Part shown: piece by piece, positions 28,601-37,447 of the stretch
How positions within the stretch are numbered: position 1 is the first letter of the stretch
Layout: each line of letters opens with the position of its first letter
From: Roseivirga sp.
Lineage (GTDB): Bacteria > Bacteroidota > Bacteroidia > Cytophagales > Cyclobacteriaceae
Length of the DNA stretch: 40,895 nucleotides
Assembly: GCA_029262895.1 (NCBI GenBank)
Contig: JAJCYM010000058.1
Coordinates: 1-40,895 of the forward strand
Direction: 5' to 3'
The notes under the pieces: generated by a model
The model's database searches: none
Seen by the model: only the letters and a program-made list of their open reading frames with translations
What the model was told of the DNA's origin: nothing
Made by a program: the position numbers and the translations under genes

Positions 28601-29556
28601 CACTGGTGACCTTTGAAAATGTAAGCGGCTTTACAACAGACGATGCCTTCCTCATTTCAGGAAATGATAATGCGGCTATTGAGGACGTGAACAATAATGA
28701 ATTTAATTCTTCTCAAGTCAAAAGTAGACTAAATAGAGAATGGCGTGTTCAAGAATCGGGCACGGTTGGTAGCATCTCTTTGACCTATGACATTTCAACA
28801 ATTACTGGCCCAACTGGGGTTGGCACCAATAATTTGAATGTTCTAAGACTTATGGTAGACTCAGATGGTGATTTCACTTCTGGTGTTACCCTTATAAGCC
28901 CTTCCTCAGTTGATGGTTCCAATAACACGGCTACCTTCACCGTTGACTTCACCACCGGCCAATATTATACCCTTGGTTCTACAGAACCAGCTGCATTACC
29001 AATTACTCTGATTTCGTTCAATGCGAGTGCTATGGAAAATCAAGTAGCAATTGACTGGTCAACGGCACAAGAAGTTAATAACTCCTTTTACACGATCGAA
29101 AGAAGTCGGGATGGCCAGTTGTTCGAGGTTGCTGGTTTTGTTGAAGGAGCTGGCAACAGCAATAAAATTTTAGAGTACACTTACTATGATACCAAACCCC
29201 TGGACGGCATTTCATACTATCGCCTCAAACAAACCGATTTTAATGGTGAGTTTGATTATTCTGAGGTCAGGCGTGTCAGAATGAACCTTGAGGGGTCTTT
29301 TGTCCATACCGTTGTACCTAACCCCGTCAGTCAAGGGGAATCTTTTAAAGTACTTTATCCGGTTAATACCGCACAGGAAATATGGGTTTCCATCTATAAC
29401 AGCAGCGGCTTTCTTGTATTGAATAAACTAGTCGCCCTTAAACCTGAGGAGGGGCAATTTGAGATAGATACTGCCAATATTCCGGCCGGGCTATATTTCA
29501 TCAGAACACAGGACCAATTCAACCAACACATTTCACTCAAGTTTATAATAAAATAA
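22630..29556 (+). CDS. giant modular T9SS-secreted protein, copy 2 (four LamG modules)
   Basis: The product has 2308 residues. Two consecutive ATG codons open the gene; the signal peptide ends near FFAYAQ (about residue 26). The N-terminal domain (about 27-332) matches copies 1 and 3 and carries two extra cysteines (GLVSCAPAN and SSDDCLVD). Modules begin near residues 337, 789, 1233 and 1677. The LamG cassette of module 2 matches module 2 of copy 3 (RSTSNPATDDMTLISVF), module 3 matches module 3 of copy 1 (NTDSNTTDLSGTQ), and module 4 matches module 4 of both others. An Fn3-like segment starts at about 2122 (LPITLISFNA) and the T9SS type A tail covers about 2226-2308 (VVPNPVSQGESF to LKFIIK). 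Asp-rich loops (DADGTTNE, MVDSDGDF) suggest calcium binding. The start lies 252 bp after copy 1 on the same strand. Confidence 0.88.
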   Translation: MMWCVVFLRRIGLQLALLSIGFFAYAQTSISTINTSTTSGTLTTYTATSPSDAGNDITANTSYTIRNGTGNNVTVSSYVVSGTTYDNFLQPDTLVIRRTDGGRFVNIWYTMSQINTVPTPDQLDLDADVVADADALYQSGYINAGYDNILVNEDNQASGSIQAQVERIDVIWTSGLVSCAPANSVFPIIERGGNDSIKIAAITSLDVNGDPSGYTSLIPIEDADWPGSGVSNDDYMVLRRQVIGQNPLPLINVGVIAGQSAQIVQGVAVSFSELGISANEVVYGYSLFAYDVNTTDHTLTDISTFPTNTTSAASGLDLVAGVSAAVSSDDCLVDAKGPGGFKAALATWFKANEGITTATDGSTVTDWQDAAIANNDASDYTGNGSSAPTFRSTSSTINFNPLVDFTTNTRGLEIVDATEINTDGSAEGSNSYASKGINIAFRTGAAVTTKQTIYAQGDDSRGINIYIRSGNVHVTAFNTPSDGTGAPWNAATVSTVSGSVSTDTEYIVTLELNGNTSINGTVTAYLNGQSMGSFTNVGVLFNHNSNGYIGFDDGNSQFDDGTQSGTASFAGEISEFVYCNEPGSSFPLAQRNRIESYLALKYGITLDQSTAINYVNSAGSVIFDTSTAASIGGYLEYNDDIAGIGRDDDSEFEQQKSKSENANSVVTIDKGGSIGVDNTWLIWGNDNGALTETAADTPDTVDLRLTRIWRVAEENDMGNVTVSFDITGLGLSANAADYSLLIGSNSSNGDFSNATVVTGASINSNVVTFTGVSLADGEYFTLGTNFFVCAPGGVETDLALWYKADAGTNTVVDAADVTAWADQSINGNDASEENGGGTPEEPTYRTNVVNYNPVIRFTDPGTLSFSYLRSTSNPATDDMTLISVFATTQSAGSSNFWESPNLIGGDDGIPDSRTAALGLSSGTLFGKIKADDNINNSVVSTPTYTDGAFRIGAVTRVRGASGALELFVNSESVDTGTSDNNQMNLSLAVGIGNSDAAYIDAQFAGDIPEAIVFSDDLDSDELNRVDSYLAVKYGITRNAADDVGTVSIDERDYRKADGTAIWDYSVRTSTYYNDIAGIGRDDRSCFSQKQSKSENSDAIVAMGLGEIATDNASNSNTFASDGNFLVWGNDNAATAQASANTLDVPTNVTERMTRIWNVQETGTVAATTLQFDLAGLGYSNVLSDFQLITSATSTMASGTLTQAASLVNNILTFNNVDFTNGQFFTIGTQRTACGPGDVTTALDIWLEADGGTSTTTNNATLSTWTDQSGNSNDGATDGNPPTYKSNSTDNVNSNPSIDFDGTNDRLTVDLSSIKTGLADYAMFVVGERHSSNYSFVLGSSGSVAEESFGFGYDNTNTAATLAHHTTNQLTVGSLDAFNTPAVTPFILFGQYDGSGRVIEQTRNGNDFERNTDSNTTDLSGTQNGFIGDFPDLGNYDGQVNEVIVFSNDITAIEKQRIYSYLGLKWGITLTNDSDDDAVTNELISGSVNEGDYVASDGTTILWDYADQGATYFNDIAGIGRDDNSCWTQKQSRSENTDDIVQIGLGSIATDNASNLNSFATDKDFLVWGNDNGATDQDNANTADVPGVVSERMTRVWHVEETGTVGDVEVAFDLTGLTGAGDYSTTASDYLLIIGSTSTMADGTTFSGGTFNGSVLTFSGVNFSDGDYFTLGTAQSNCGPGGVSSNIAFWYKADAGTNTTTDGADVTSWTDQGTGANNGSELDQGGFTPLEPTYEESEINFNPVLTFIDANSNNNSFIRTTSNTVSGDMTLISVFETGTSQGTQDDFVNTPALIGADDTADGLDYGLGIENGQVILNASDGVTFDAETSTTFTDSRPHIATATRVQSSGAVEIFVDGLSSATGTGSTSALSTPSTFGIGNHNDGDVQAQFAGNIAETLVYSSTLTALEIARVESYLAIKYGITRSNNQDADGTTNEVISGSVREGDYVAADGAVIWDYLNQGATYYNDIFGIGRDDLSCFNQTKSKSENSDALVTFENVSGFTTDDAFLISGNDNAAIEDVNNNEFNSSQVKSRLNREWRVQESGTVGSISLTYDISTITGPTGVGTNNLNVLRLMVDSDGDFTSGVTLISPSSVDGSNNTATFTVDFTTGQYYTLGSTEPAALPITLISFNASAMENQVAIDWSTAQEVNNSFYTIERSRDGQLFEVAGFVEGAGNSNKILEYTYYDTKPLDGISYYRLKQTDFNGEFDYSEVRRVRMNLEGSFVHTVVPNPVSQGESFKVLYPVNTAQEIWVSIYNSSGFLVLNKLVALKPEEGQFEIDTANIPAGLYFIRTQDQFNQHISLKFIIK

Positions 29557-29645
29557 TCCTAATCTGGACACCCTGAAAAAGCGCCATTTTCAAGAAAATT
29601 AATACACTTCAATTTTTATTACATATTCTTGGTAGGGTACTTGGA

Positions 29646-29661
29646 TTGTTAAGAGTAACAA
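29646..29661. repeat. hairpin upstream of the decayed copy
   Basis: TTGTTA (29646-29651) and TAACAA (29656-29661) form a 6-bp stem with an AGAG loop, just before the GTG that opens the degenerate frame. No function is evident. Confidence 0.3.
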
Positions 29662-29671
29662 TTTCGTTAGT

Positions 29672-30275
29672 GTGAACAACAAATTTCTGTTCACCTCATA
29701 CGACCTTTACATGTTACCTGGGTTCAAACACACATACGAGGCATTCTCTCCAGAAAATCCAAAAATTCATGGGTTTTTGGCACAGATAATTCTGCATCGA
29801 ACTCCCCTACCCGAAAGTTCGAGAACCACTCAGGATAAAACGGAGATAATTACGCCCATAACTCTGGATGGGAAAATCAGAATTTCCTCTATAGCCGCTT
29901 GTCAAATCAATAACTCATTCTTCATGGCAAAAAGAAGAGATAAAGTGAGTTTTGAAACCTATGGCTTCAAAGAAGCTGTTGGCACCAGAGAGATTATAGT
30001 TGAATATTCTGGTGAAGCTCAATTAGACGTCTCAAGGCTTTCCAGAATAACGTCACCCATGAGCAATGTCTACCAAGTCATTCCAAACCCTATAGAACAT
30101 GGCAATAACATTAAGCTGAACTGCCCTACTCAACCTGAAAAGACAGCTCACATTTCAAACAACCGGTTCAATAGACCTAAAGCACCAGAATGTAGAATTT
30201 CTGACGAGAATCGAATTTTAAATAATGAAATATATTTTACTTAAATCTTATAAAAATACCACGTTTAAATAATCC
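29672..30275 (+). pseudogene. collapsed and decayed giant-protein copy (leader fused to sorting tail)
   Basis: A frame of 190 codons opens with GTG and stops at 30242-30244, but it is not a normal gene. Its first third matches the untranslated leader of copy 3: AGAAAATCC and GATAATTCTG, with the ATG position read as CTA. Its last two thirds match the Fn3-like segment and T9SS tail of copies 2 and 3: ITPITLDGK versus LPITLISF, QINNSFFMAKRRDKVSFETYGFKE versus EINNSFFTIERSRDAVTFETVGFVE (partial strings), and YQVIPNPIEHGNN versus HQVVPNPVNRGEN. Homology continues past the stop (IYFT, stop, ILIKI versus LYFIKIL) to about 30275. So the whole 6.5-kb modular body was deleted and the remainder has drifted, losing the start codon, signal peptide and C-terminal lysine. 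Production of a functional protein is unlikely. Confidence 0.75.
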
Positions 30276-30297
30276 TCAATTTTATGATTCGAAAGTA

Positions 30298-30349
30298 CAA
30301 CCCTCCTGTTCCCAGTAAAATCCTTGATTCCCAAATTGGGATGACTTGC
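30298..30349. repeat. 52-bp conserved flank element, copy A
   Basis: This begins CAACCCTCC and ends with a TTCCCA-AAT-TGGGAT palindrome plus TTGC. It aligns with 37448-37499 at about 40 of 53 positions. In both places it follows the 3' end of a giant-family gene (here the decayed copy) and precedes the next one. It may be an ancestral terminator or operator, or simply part of the duplicated unit. The rest of 30276-30548 holds only the leader of copy 3, and no other gene is seen. Confidence 0.55.
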
Positions 30350-30513
30350 TGTTCAACAACACAATTCTGATGTTGAAATTCAACAATTCTGGATTGGTGC
30401 CAAATTTGCGCTTATAGGTGGCATGGAAAACATCTCGACCTCCATATTTGGCCAGCGTCATCTAAAAGACACACTGAAAGTTAGATTTTCTAGAAAAAAT
30501 CCAACTTATGGTT

Positions 30514-30521
30514 TATCTTTG
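30514..30521 (+). promoter_or_regulatory. candidate -7 element of giant copy 3
   Basis: TATCTTTG fits TAnnTTTG and lies 28 bp before the ATG at 30549. The corresponding bases before copy 4 are altered, and no clear TTTG -33 element was found, so this is a weak call. Confidence 0.3.
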
Positions 30522-30529
30522 GGGCAGAC

Positions 30530-30545
30530 AATTCTGAGAAGAATT
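30530..30545 (+). promoter_or_regulatory. GNRA-tetraloop hairpin before the start of giant copy 3
   Basis: AATTCT (30530-30535), GAGA loop and AGAATT (30540-30545) form a perfect 6-bp hairpin, with TCT then the ATG at 30549. The same hairpin with a GAAA loop and identical spacing precedes copy 4. It could gate translation initiation. Confidence 0.45.
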
Positions 30546-30548
30546 TCT

Positions 30549-33500
30549 ATGCCTAAACATTTGGTATCACTTTTTTCTGCGCTTGGACGCTCTATGCTCA
30601 TTTTGGCTATTTTTTGCCTTCCTGATCAAGCCCTCTTTGGCCAAACCGCAATAACCACATTCACCACCAATACGGCCTCTGCAACAAGTTCTACTACGCT
30701 TGTAACCTCTCCTAGTGATGCAACAAATTCTGTACTCACCAATACTCAATACAACATCAACTATGGTGGAGGCAATGATGTATTTATTACCAGCTATACT
30801 ATAGGAGCCACGGTATATGATAATTTTCTAAATCCTGACACCTTGGTAGTTAGAAGAACGGATGGTAGCCGCTTTATCAATATTTGGTATTCATTAACAA
30901 ATATAGATACCGGACCCAACCCTGATGAAATTAACCTTGTGCCTACAATTGTTTCAGATGCTGATGCCATTTATCAAGCTGGAATTCTCAATGGAGGCTA
31001 TGACAATATTCTGGTAAATGATGATGATTTAGCGGGTGCCAGTATTCAGGCACAGACAGAACGGATAGATATAATATGGTATTCCGGTATAGTGACCTCT
31101 TCACCTACTACCGCAGTTTTCCCGGTAATTGAGCGTGGAGGAAACGATAATGTCAAAATTGCAGGAATTACATCGCTGGATGGCAATGGCGATCCATCCG
31201 GGTATACCTCATTGGTGACCATATCATCTTCTGATTGGACAGGTGGTGGAGTTTCAGTTGGTACTCAAATGATTTTAAGAAGGCAAACTGTAGGACAAGA
31301 TCCTATTCCGATTCTTAATAATGGTTCACAAAATGTAGAAGGTGTTGCGGTTAGTTTTGATGATTTGGGCATTGCGGCAGATGAAATTGTTTATGGATTC
31401 TCAATTTTCGCTTCTGATGTGGTTGAGCCAACCCACGATTTACTGGATATAACCACCTTTCCAAATACCACGCTTTCGTCTGTCTCAGGGCTGGACTTGG
31501 TGGCTGGACTTGCCGCTGCCGTGGCAAGTGATGATGAATTGATAGAAGCAGTTGGTCCGGGAGGGTACAAAGCCGCTCTTACCACCTGGCTCAAGGCAAA
31601 CGAATCAAGTGACGTGACGACTTCTACTGAAGCTTCTTTGGTAACAGAATGGTTAGATCATGCCATCGGCAATCATGATGCCACCACTTTAACCACAGCT
31701 CCGGTTTACAGAAGTACAAGCAGCAATATCAACTTTAACCCCACTGTTGATTTCACAACCAGTGAAACTGGATTGCAGATTGCAAACAATACTGATTTCA
31801 ATACTGCCACTTCATATAGCACCAAAGGGTTCAATGTGGCCTTCAGAACTGATACAGATATTACTACGCGCCAACAGATTTATGAACAAGGTGGGAATGA
31901 CAGAGGACTAAATATTTTCATTGATGGTGGCAATCTAACTATAGGTGGTTGGAACGTGACCAGTGATGGCACGGGCTCTCCCTGGAGTTACAGTTCAATC
32001 GCCAGCAGTTCCATTGTGGCAAATACAGAATATATTGTTACAGTAGAATTCACAGGTAATACGGCCGAAACAGGAAGCATAACGGTTTATTTAAATGGAC
32101 AGAGCATTGGAACAACCAGCAGTACGATCGGTTTGTTATTTTCAGATACCAATGGTATAGGTATTGGTGATACAAATTCCCAATCAAGATATGGTGCATC
32201 AGATACCACTCCTGCTGCCTCTTTTGATGGTGAAATTTCAGAATTTATTTACTGTAATTCCCCAGGGTCTTTTGCCACTGCTCAAAGAAATCGTATCGAG
32301 AGCTACTTAGCAATCAAATATGGGATCACGCTAAATCAAAGCACCGCATATAACTATGTCAATTCTAACGGGGACGTCATTTTCAATACGACCAGTGCAG
32401 CCTCCATTGGAGGTTACCTGGAATACAATAATGACATTGCCGGTATTGGAAGAGATGATGATTCAGAATTAATTCAACTCCAGTCCAAGAGTGAAAATAC
32501 GGGTAGCGTGGTCACAGTTGAAAGGGCAACAAGCATAAGTAATGACGATAACTGGTTGATTTGGGGCAATGATGCGGCTTCAACTGCTGAAACAGCACTA
32601 CTTACCATGCCAGATACAATTGACATGCGCCTTACCAGAGTATGGAGAGTAGCAGAGGAAGGTGAAGTTGGTGTAACCTCTGTTTCCTTTGATTTGACAG
32701 AACTGGGGCTTAGCACTAGTAGCGCTGATATTTATAGTTTGCTAATTGCAGGCAACAGTACCAATGCTGATTTTAGCAGTGCTACTGTATTAACAGGGGG
32801 TACAATCAACAGCGGTGTCATTACATTCACCGGAGTTGATTTAGAAGATGGTCAGTATTTCACCTTAGGTACCGATTTTATGATCTGTTCTCCAGGTGGC
32901 GTTGAGGTAGATTTAGCACTGTGGTATAAAGCCGATGCCGGTACCAATACCGTAGTCGATGCGGCTGACGTGACTTCCTGGGCAGATCAATCCATCAACG
33001 CCAACGATGCCTCCGAATCTAATGGAGGAGGCACTCCTGAAGAACCAACCTACCGAACAGGCGTGGCCAATTACAACCCAGTCATAAGATTTACCGACCC
33101 TGGCACCACATCAGTTTCCTACCTGGAGTCTACAAGTAACCCTGCCACCCAGGACATGACATTGATATCCGTGTTTTCAACCACTCAAAGTGAAGGGGGC
33201 ACAGATTTCTGGAATTCTCCTGCCATCATAGGTGGTGACCATGGCAATCCTGGAAACAACTATGCGCTGGGCCTTTCAGGCGGACAAGTGCATGGTAAAA
33301 TAATAGCTGGTGATGCCATTAGTTTAGGGGTTCAAAGCCCTTTGGCCTATACTGACGGACAATTCCGAATAGCCTCGGCTACCAGAATTGTATCAGGAGC
33401 TTTAGAGTTATACATCAACTCCGAAAATGTGGATTCTGGCACTTCTGATGCCAATACGTTGAACGCCCATTCATCAGTCGGTATAGGAAATCAAAGCGTT

Positions 33501-36500
33501 GTGGGTACGCCCGCACAATTTGCAGGAGATATCCCCGAGGTCATCATTTTCGCTGATAATTTAGATTCCGATGAACTCAATCGGGTTGAATCTTATCTTT
33601 CAATAAGATATGGTATTACTCGGGCAGGTGTAGATGATGGCGCCACTGGTGCTGTTGATGAAAGAGATTATCGCAGATCGGATGGCACTGTGATTTGGGA
33701 TTACACGGGTCAGACCTCGACCTACTACAATGACATCGCTGGTATTGGTCGGGATGATTTGTCTTGCTATGAGCAAAGACAATCATCCAGTATCAATAGC
33801 GATGGCATTGTATCTATGGGACTTGGAACCATTGCAGCTGACAATCCCTCCAACCCAAATTCATTTGCAACCGATGGCAGCTTCCTGGTTTGGGGAAATG
33901 ACAATGATTTTACAGCTCAGGCCAATGCTAACACAGTTGATCTGCCAGGCAACGTGACCGAAAGGATGGAGCGCATTTGGCAGGTACAAGAAACAGGAAC
34001 TGTGGGAGCCACCACAATTTCATTTGATATAACCGGACTAGGCTATGGCACTACCCTTTCCGACTTTCAATTGATTACTTCCAATAGCGCGACTATGGCC
34101 AGCGGTACATTAACTCAAGCGGCTTCTTTAGTGGATAACATTTTGACTTTTACCAATGTGGATTTAACAGATGGTCAGTTCTTTACAATTGGAACAGCGA
34201 GAACCTCATGTGGACCTGGAGGAGTTACTTCTAATTTAGCTTTATGGCTAAGAGCCGATGCCGGATCTAGCACAACCGTAAATGGCGCAGATGTAGAAAC
34301 CTGGAATGACCAAGCAGGTTCAAACAATGCAACAGGTATTATTGGTGACAGGCCCGCTTATCTGACCACATCGATCAATTTCAATCCTGCCATGGACTTT
34401 GACGAAAGCAATTTTGAGGAATTTAGGGGCACCGGAGGATTTCACAGTAATGCATATTATATCGTTGCCAATAATGACAATAGCTATACAAGTAGTTCAA
34501 CAGAAGACATACTTATTGGCTTCGATGTACCTCCAGCGTCAGGCGCCACTGATAATTTTGGCGCTCTGGGGTTAGGTGCTGTTACTGGTGCGCTCACTGG
34601 TGAAGTAATAACCCATGCCGTTGGCGGAACCGGAACCATCTGGAGAAGAGGCATTTCACAAACCCAAATCGGCACGTTAAGTGCTGATGAAACCTTTTTG
34701 ATTGGGGTAAGAGAAAATGCAGGTGCTACAGGCACAGATATGTTCGTTGGTGGTCTGGAACAAGCAGACTTATCAAGTGGGTCTCTGCTGACCGTGTCAA
34801 ATGTAGCCTATGAAATTGGCAGTCATGTTTCCACAAATGCTTTTAGGACAACAAATCACTATGATGGGCAAATTCCTGAAGTAATATCTTTCTCTTCTAG
34901 ACCTAGTGATGCCGAACATAACCGAATTCAATCTTACTTAGCCGTTAAATACGGAATTACCCTCGATAACTCGGGTGGCGGCACTGAAGGAGACTATGTC
35001 AGAGCAGATGGAACCACAATCTGGGATGCCTCTGATTTTAGCACGTACCATAATGATGTAGCAGGTATAGGTAGGGATGACGATGGTTGCTTTTCTCAAA
35101 AACAGTCAAGCAGCGTTAACTCTGATGATATCCTGACCATGGGATTGACCAGTGTAGAAACGAATAATGCTTCCAACACAAATACCTTTGATGATGACGG
35201 TGACTACCTGATATGGGGCAATGATGATGGGGCCACTGCCCAGGCAAGTGCCAACACCGCAGATGTGCCTTCTAGTGTTTCTGAAAGAATGACCAGAGTT
35301 TGGAGAGTAGATGATACCGGAACCGTAGGTGATACCGAGATTCAGTTTGACCTAACAGGTCTTGGCTACGGTTCAAATGCCGATGATTTCAGGTTAATCA
35401 TATCCAATACGGCAACCATGGCTGATGGTAGCCTAACTGCTGGAGGAACTTTTAACGGAAGTGTGCTTTCCTTCTCAGGAATTGACTTGACAGATGGACA
35501 GTACTTTACATTAGCCACTGCCTTGGAAACTTGTGGACCTGGAGGTGTCAATACAAATATTGCCCTGTGGCTCAGAGCGGACTTGCAGGTATTCTCTGAT
35601 GCTGGGACAACTGCCGCAGTAGATGCCATTGATGTGCAACAATGGAATGACCAAAGTTCTCCGACAGACAATGGAAGTCAGAGTGACGCAGGTGGCGGAA
35701 CACCGGTTGACCCAACATTTGAAACTAATGAGATCAACTTTAACCCTGTCCTCAGGTTTATTGACCCTAACTCTACAAACAGTTCTTACATCGAAACCAG
35801 TGCAAATACTGTTTCTGGAGATATGACCCTTATTTCTGTATTCCAGTCAGGTCAAGACCAGGGAACGAGTAATGATTTTGTAAATACCCCTGCCCTGATC
35901 GGTGCAAGTGAAACAGGAAGTACACTTGATTATGGCCTGGGTATGTTTGAAGGTCAGGTAATTATGAATGCCAACACAACAGTGGTGTTTGACGCCAGTA
36001 CCGCCTCTACTTACAACGACAGCAGACCACATATAGCTTTGGCCACAAGAGACCAGTCATCCGGGGCTGTGGAGATTTTTATGGAAGGTATTACTGATGG
36101 AACGGGCACAGGAAGTACCAGTGCCCTCACCGGGTCCACTTCTTTTGGTATTGGCAACCACAGTGATGCAGATGTGCAAGCCCAGTATGGAGGAGATATT
36201 GCCGAGACAATTGTGTTCTCCACGGTGCTTACTGGAGAAGAGCAATCCAGGGTAGAATCCTATCTGGCACTTAAATATGGACTGACTCTTTCCGCCAATC
36301 GCGATGGTGATGGCAACACAAACGAACTTATTTCAGGTGCCATTAATGAAGGAGATTATGTAGCGGGAGATGGTGGTGTGGTGTGGGACTATGCAGATCA
36401 AGGGGCCACATATTACAATGACATTTTTGGCATTGCCCGTGATGACGTATCCTGCTTTGAGCAAACCCAATCTCAAAGTGAGAGTGCCGATGCGATGGTT

Positions 36501-37445
36501 ACTTTCAACAATGCCTCCGGCTTTTCAGCTAATGACTCATGGTTGATTTCAGGAAATGACAACGCCCCTATCGAGGCTGAGGACAACAAAGAAAGGCCTG
36601 CTGGCATTCATAGTAGATTGAATAGAGAATGGCGCGTACAGGAGACTGGAACTGTAGGGCAAATTGAACTTACTTATGATTTATCTTCAGTCACAGGTAC
36701 ACCACTAGGAGACAATAACCTTAATCTGGTAAGATTAATGGTGGATAATGACGGTGATTTCACAAGCGGTGTCACATTAATAGAACCCACATCTATTGAC
36801 GGGGGCGCCCAGACAGTGACCTTCCTGGTTGATTTTACAGATGGTCAATACTATACGCTAGGATCTACTGAGATAGAGGCACTACCAATTACCTTAATTT
36901 CTTTTGACACGCGAACCACATCTGACAATAAAGTGGAAGTGTTTTGGGCTACAGCACAAGAAATCAATAATTCCTTCTTCACTATTGAAAGAAGTCGTGA
37001 TGCGGTAACCTTCGAGACTGTTGGTTTTGTAGAGGGTTCAGGCAACAGCGATATAATTGTCGATTACCGTTTTGTTGATAAGGAACCGTTGGATGGTGTA
37101 TCTTACTACCGTCTAAAACAGACAGATTTTAATGGAGATTTCGATTATTCTGAAATTTCAAGAGTGTTCCTTGACTTACCCCAAAGCAGTGTGCATCAAG
37201 TGGTGCCAAACCCAGTGAATAGAGGTGAAAACTTCAGAATAACCTACCCTGTTCAAACAGAAAAGGAAGTCCAAATTTCAATCGCCAATGCCAATGGAAT
37301 TGTAACTTTAAATGAAACCGTAAGCATAAGGCCGGAAGATGGAGAAATACAAATCAGCACCCAAGGCTTAAATAGAGGCTTATATTTTATTAAAATCTTG
37401 GATAAACATAATTACCAGATAACTCTTAAGTTTATCGTAAAATAA
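30549..37445 (+). CDS. giant modular T9SS-secreted protein, copy 3 (four LamG modules)
   Basis: I start at the ATG at 30549 (MPKHLVSLFSALGRSM, signal peptide ending near LFGQ). The frame stays open 42 codons upstream, but that part is leader sequence shared with copy 4 and is not signal-like. The product has 2298 residues. The N-terminal domain (about 35-330) matches copies 1 and 2. Modules begin near 336, 780, 1221 and 1662. Module 2 is of the copy-2 type; module 4 is close to module 4 of copy 1 (WLRADLQVFSDAGTT versus WLRADLEVFSDAGTT). The LamG cassette of module 3 (about 34390-34900) is unrelated in detail to those of copies 1 and 2 (GFHSNAYYIVANND, GTIWRRGISQTQIG). Fn3-like segment from about 2111 and T9SS type A tail about 2216-2298 (VVPNPVNRGENF to LKFIVK). 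Confidence 0.88.
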   Translation: MPKHLVSLFSALGRSMLILAIFCLPDQALFGQTAITTFTTNTASATSSTTLVTSPSDATNSVLTNTQYNINYGGGNDVFITSYTIGATVYDNFLNPDTLVVRRTDGSRFINIWYSLTNIDTGPNPDEINLVPTIVSDADAIYQAGILNGGYDNILVNDDDLAGASIQAQTERIDIIWYSGIVTSSPTTAVFPVIERGGNDNVKIAGITSLDGNGDPSGYTSLVTISSSDWTGGGVSVGTQMILRRQTVGQDPIPILNNGSQNVEGVAVSFDDLGIAADEIVYGFSIFASDVVEPTHDLLDITTFPNTTLSSVSGLDLVAGLAAAVASDDELIEAVGPGGYKAALTTWLKANESSDVTTSTEASLVTEWLDHAIGNHDATTLTTAPVYRSTSSNINFNPTVDFTTSETGLQIANNTDFNTATSYSTKGFNVAFRTDTDITTRQQIYEQGGNDRGLNIFIDGGNLTIGGWNVTSDGTGSPWSYSSIASSSIVANTEYIVTVEFTGNTAETGSITVYLNGQSIGTTSSTIGLLFSDTNGIGIGDTNSQSRYGASDTTPAASFDGEISEFIYCNSPGSFATAQRNRIESYLAIKYGITLNQSTAYNYVNSNGDVIFNTTSAASIGGYLEYNNDIAGIGRDDDSELIQLQSKSENTGSVVTVERATSISNDDNWLIWGNDAASTAETALLTMPDTIDMRLTRVWRVAEEGEVGVTSVSFDLTELGLSTSSADIYSLLIAGNSTNADFSSATVLTGGTINSGVITFTGVDLEDGQYFTLGTDFMICSPGGVEVDLALWYKADAGTNTVVDAADVTSWADQSINANDASESNGGGTPEEPTYRTGVANYNPVIRFTDPGTTSVSYLESTSNPATQDMTLISVFSTTQSEGGTDFWNSPAIIGGDHGNPGNNYALGLSGGQVHGKIIAGDAISLGVQSPLAYTDGQFRIASATRIVSGALELYINSENVDSGTSDANTLNAHSSVGIGNQSVVGTPAQFAGDIPEVIIFADNLDSDELNRVESYLSIRYGITRAGVDDGATGAVDERDYRRSDGTVIWDYTGQTSTYYNDIAGIGRDDLSCYEQRQSSSINSDGIVSMGLGTIAADNPSNPNSFATDGSFLVWGNDNDFTAQANANTVDLPGNVTERMERIWQVQETGTVGATTISFDITGLGYGTTLSDFQLITSNSATMASGTLTQAASLVDNILTFTNVDLTDGQFFTIGTARTSCGPGGVTSNLALWLRADAGSSTTVNGADVETWNDQAGSNNATGIIGDRPAYLTTSINFNPAMDFDESNFEEFRGTGGFHSNAYYIVANNDNSYTSSSTEDILIGFDVPPASGATDNFGALGLGAVTGALTGEVITHAVGGTGTIWRRGISQTQIGTLSADETFLIGVRENAGATGTDMFVGGLEQADLSSGSLLTVSNVAYEIGSHVSTNAFRTTNHYDGQIPEVISFSSRPSDAEHNRIQSYLAVKYGITLDNSGGGTEGDYVRADGTTIWDASDFSTYHNDVAGIGRDDDGCFSQKQSSSVNSDDILTMGLTSVETNNASNTNTFDDDGDYLIWGNDDGATAQASANTADVPSSVSERMTRVWRVDDTGTVGDTEIQFDLTGLGYGSNADDFRLIISNTATMADGSLTAGGTFNGSVLSFSGIDLTDGQYFTLATALETCGPGGVNTNIALWLRADLQVFSDAGTTAAVDAIDVQQWNDQSSPTDNGSQSDAGGGTPVDPTFETNEINFNPVLRFIDPNSTNSSYIETSANTVSGDMTLISVFQSGQDQGTSNDFVNTPALIGASETGSTLDYGLGMFEGQVIMNANTTVVFDASTASTYNDSRPHIALATRDQSSGAVEIFMEGITDGTGTGSTSALTGSTSFGIGNHSDADVQAQYGGDIAETIVFSTVLTGEEQSRVESYLALKYGLTLSANRDGDGNTNELISGAINEGDYVAGDGGVVWDYADQGATYYNDIFGIARDDVSCFEQTQSQSESADAMVTFNNASGFSANDSWLISGNDNAPIEAEDNKERPAGIHSRLNREWRVQETGTVGQIELTYDLSSVTGTPLGDNNLNLVRLMVDNDGDFTSGVTLIEPTSIDGGAQTVTFLVDFTDGQYYTLGSTEIEALPITLISFDTRTTSDNKVEVFWATAQEINNSFFTIERSRDAVTFETVGFVEGSGNSDIIVDYRFVDKEPLDGVSYYRLKQTDFNGDFDYSEISRVFLDLPQSSVHQVVPNPVNRGENFRITYPVQTEKEVQISIANANGIVTLNETVSIRPEDGEIQISTQGLNRGLYFIKILDKHNYQITLKFIVK

Positions 37446-37447
37446 TT

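Noticed and set aside
29672-30244. A genuine 190-residue gene
   Set aside because: Its frame runs through leader homology into tail homology with the normal start lost and a premature stop, so it is better read as a pseudogene.
30423-30548. An upstream ATG extending giant copy 3 by 42 residues
   Set aside because: The extension is not signal-like and would bury the signal peptide. It corresponds to non-coding leader shared with copy 4, where the matching start is also the ATG of MPRH.
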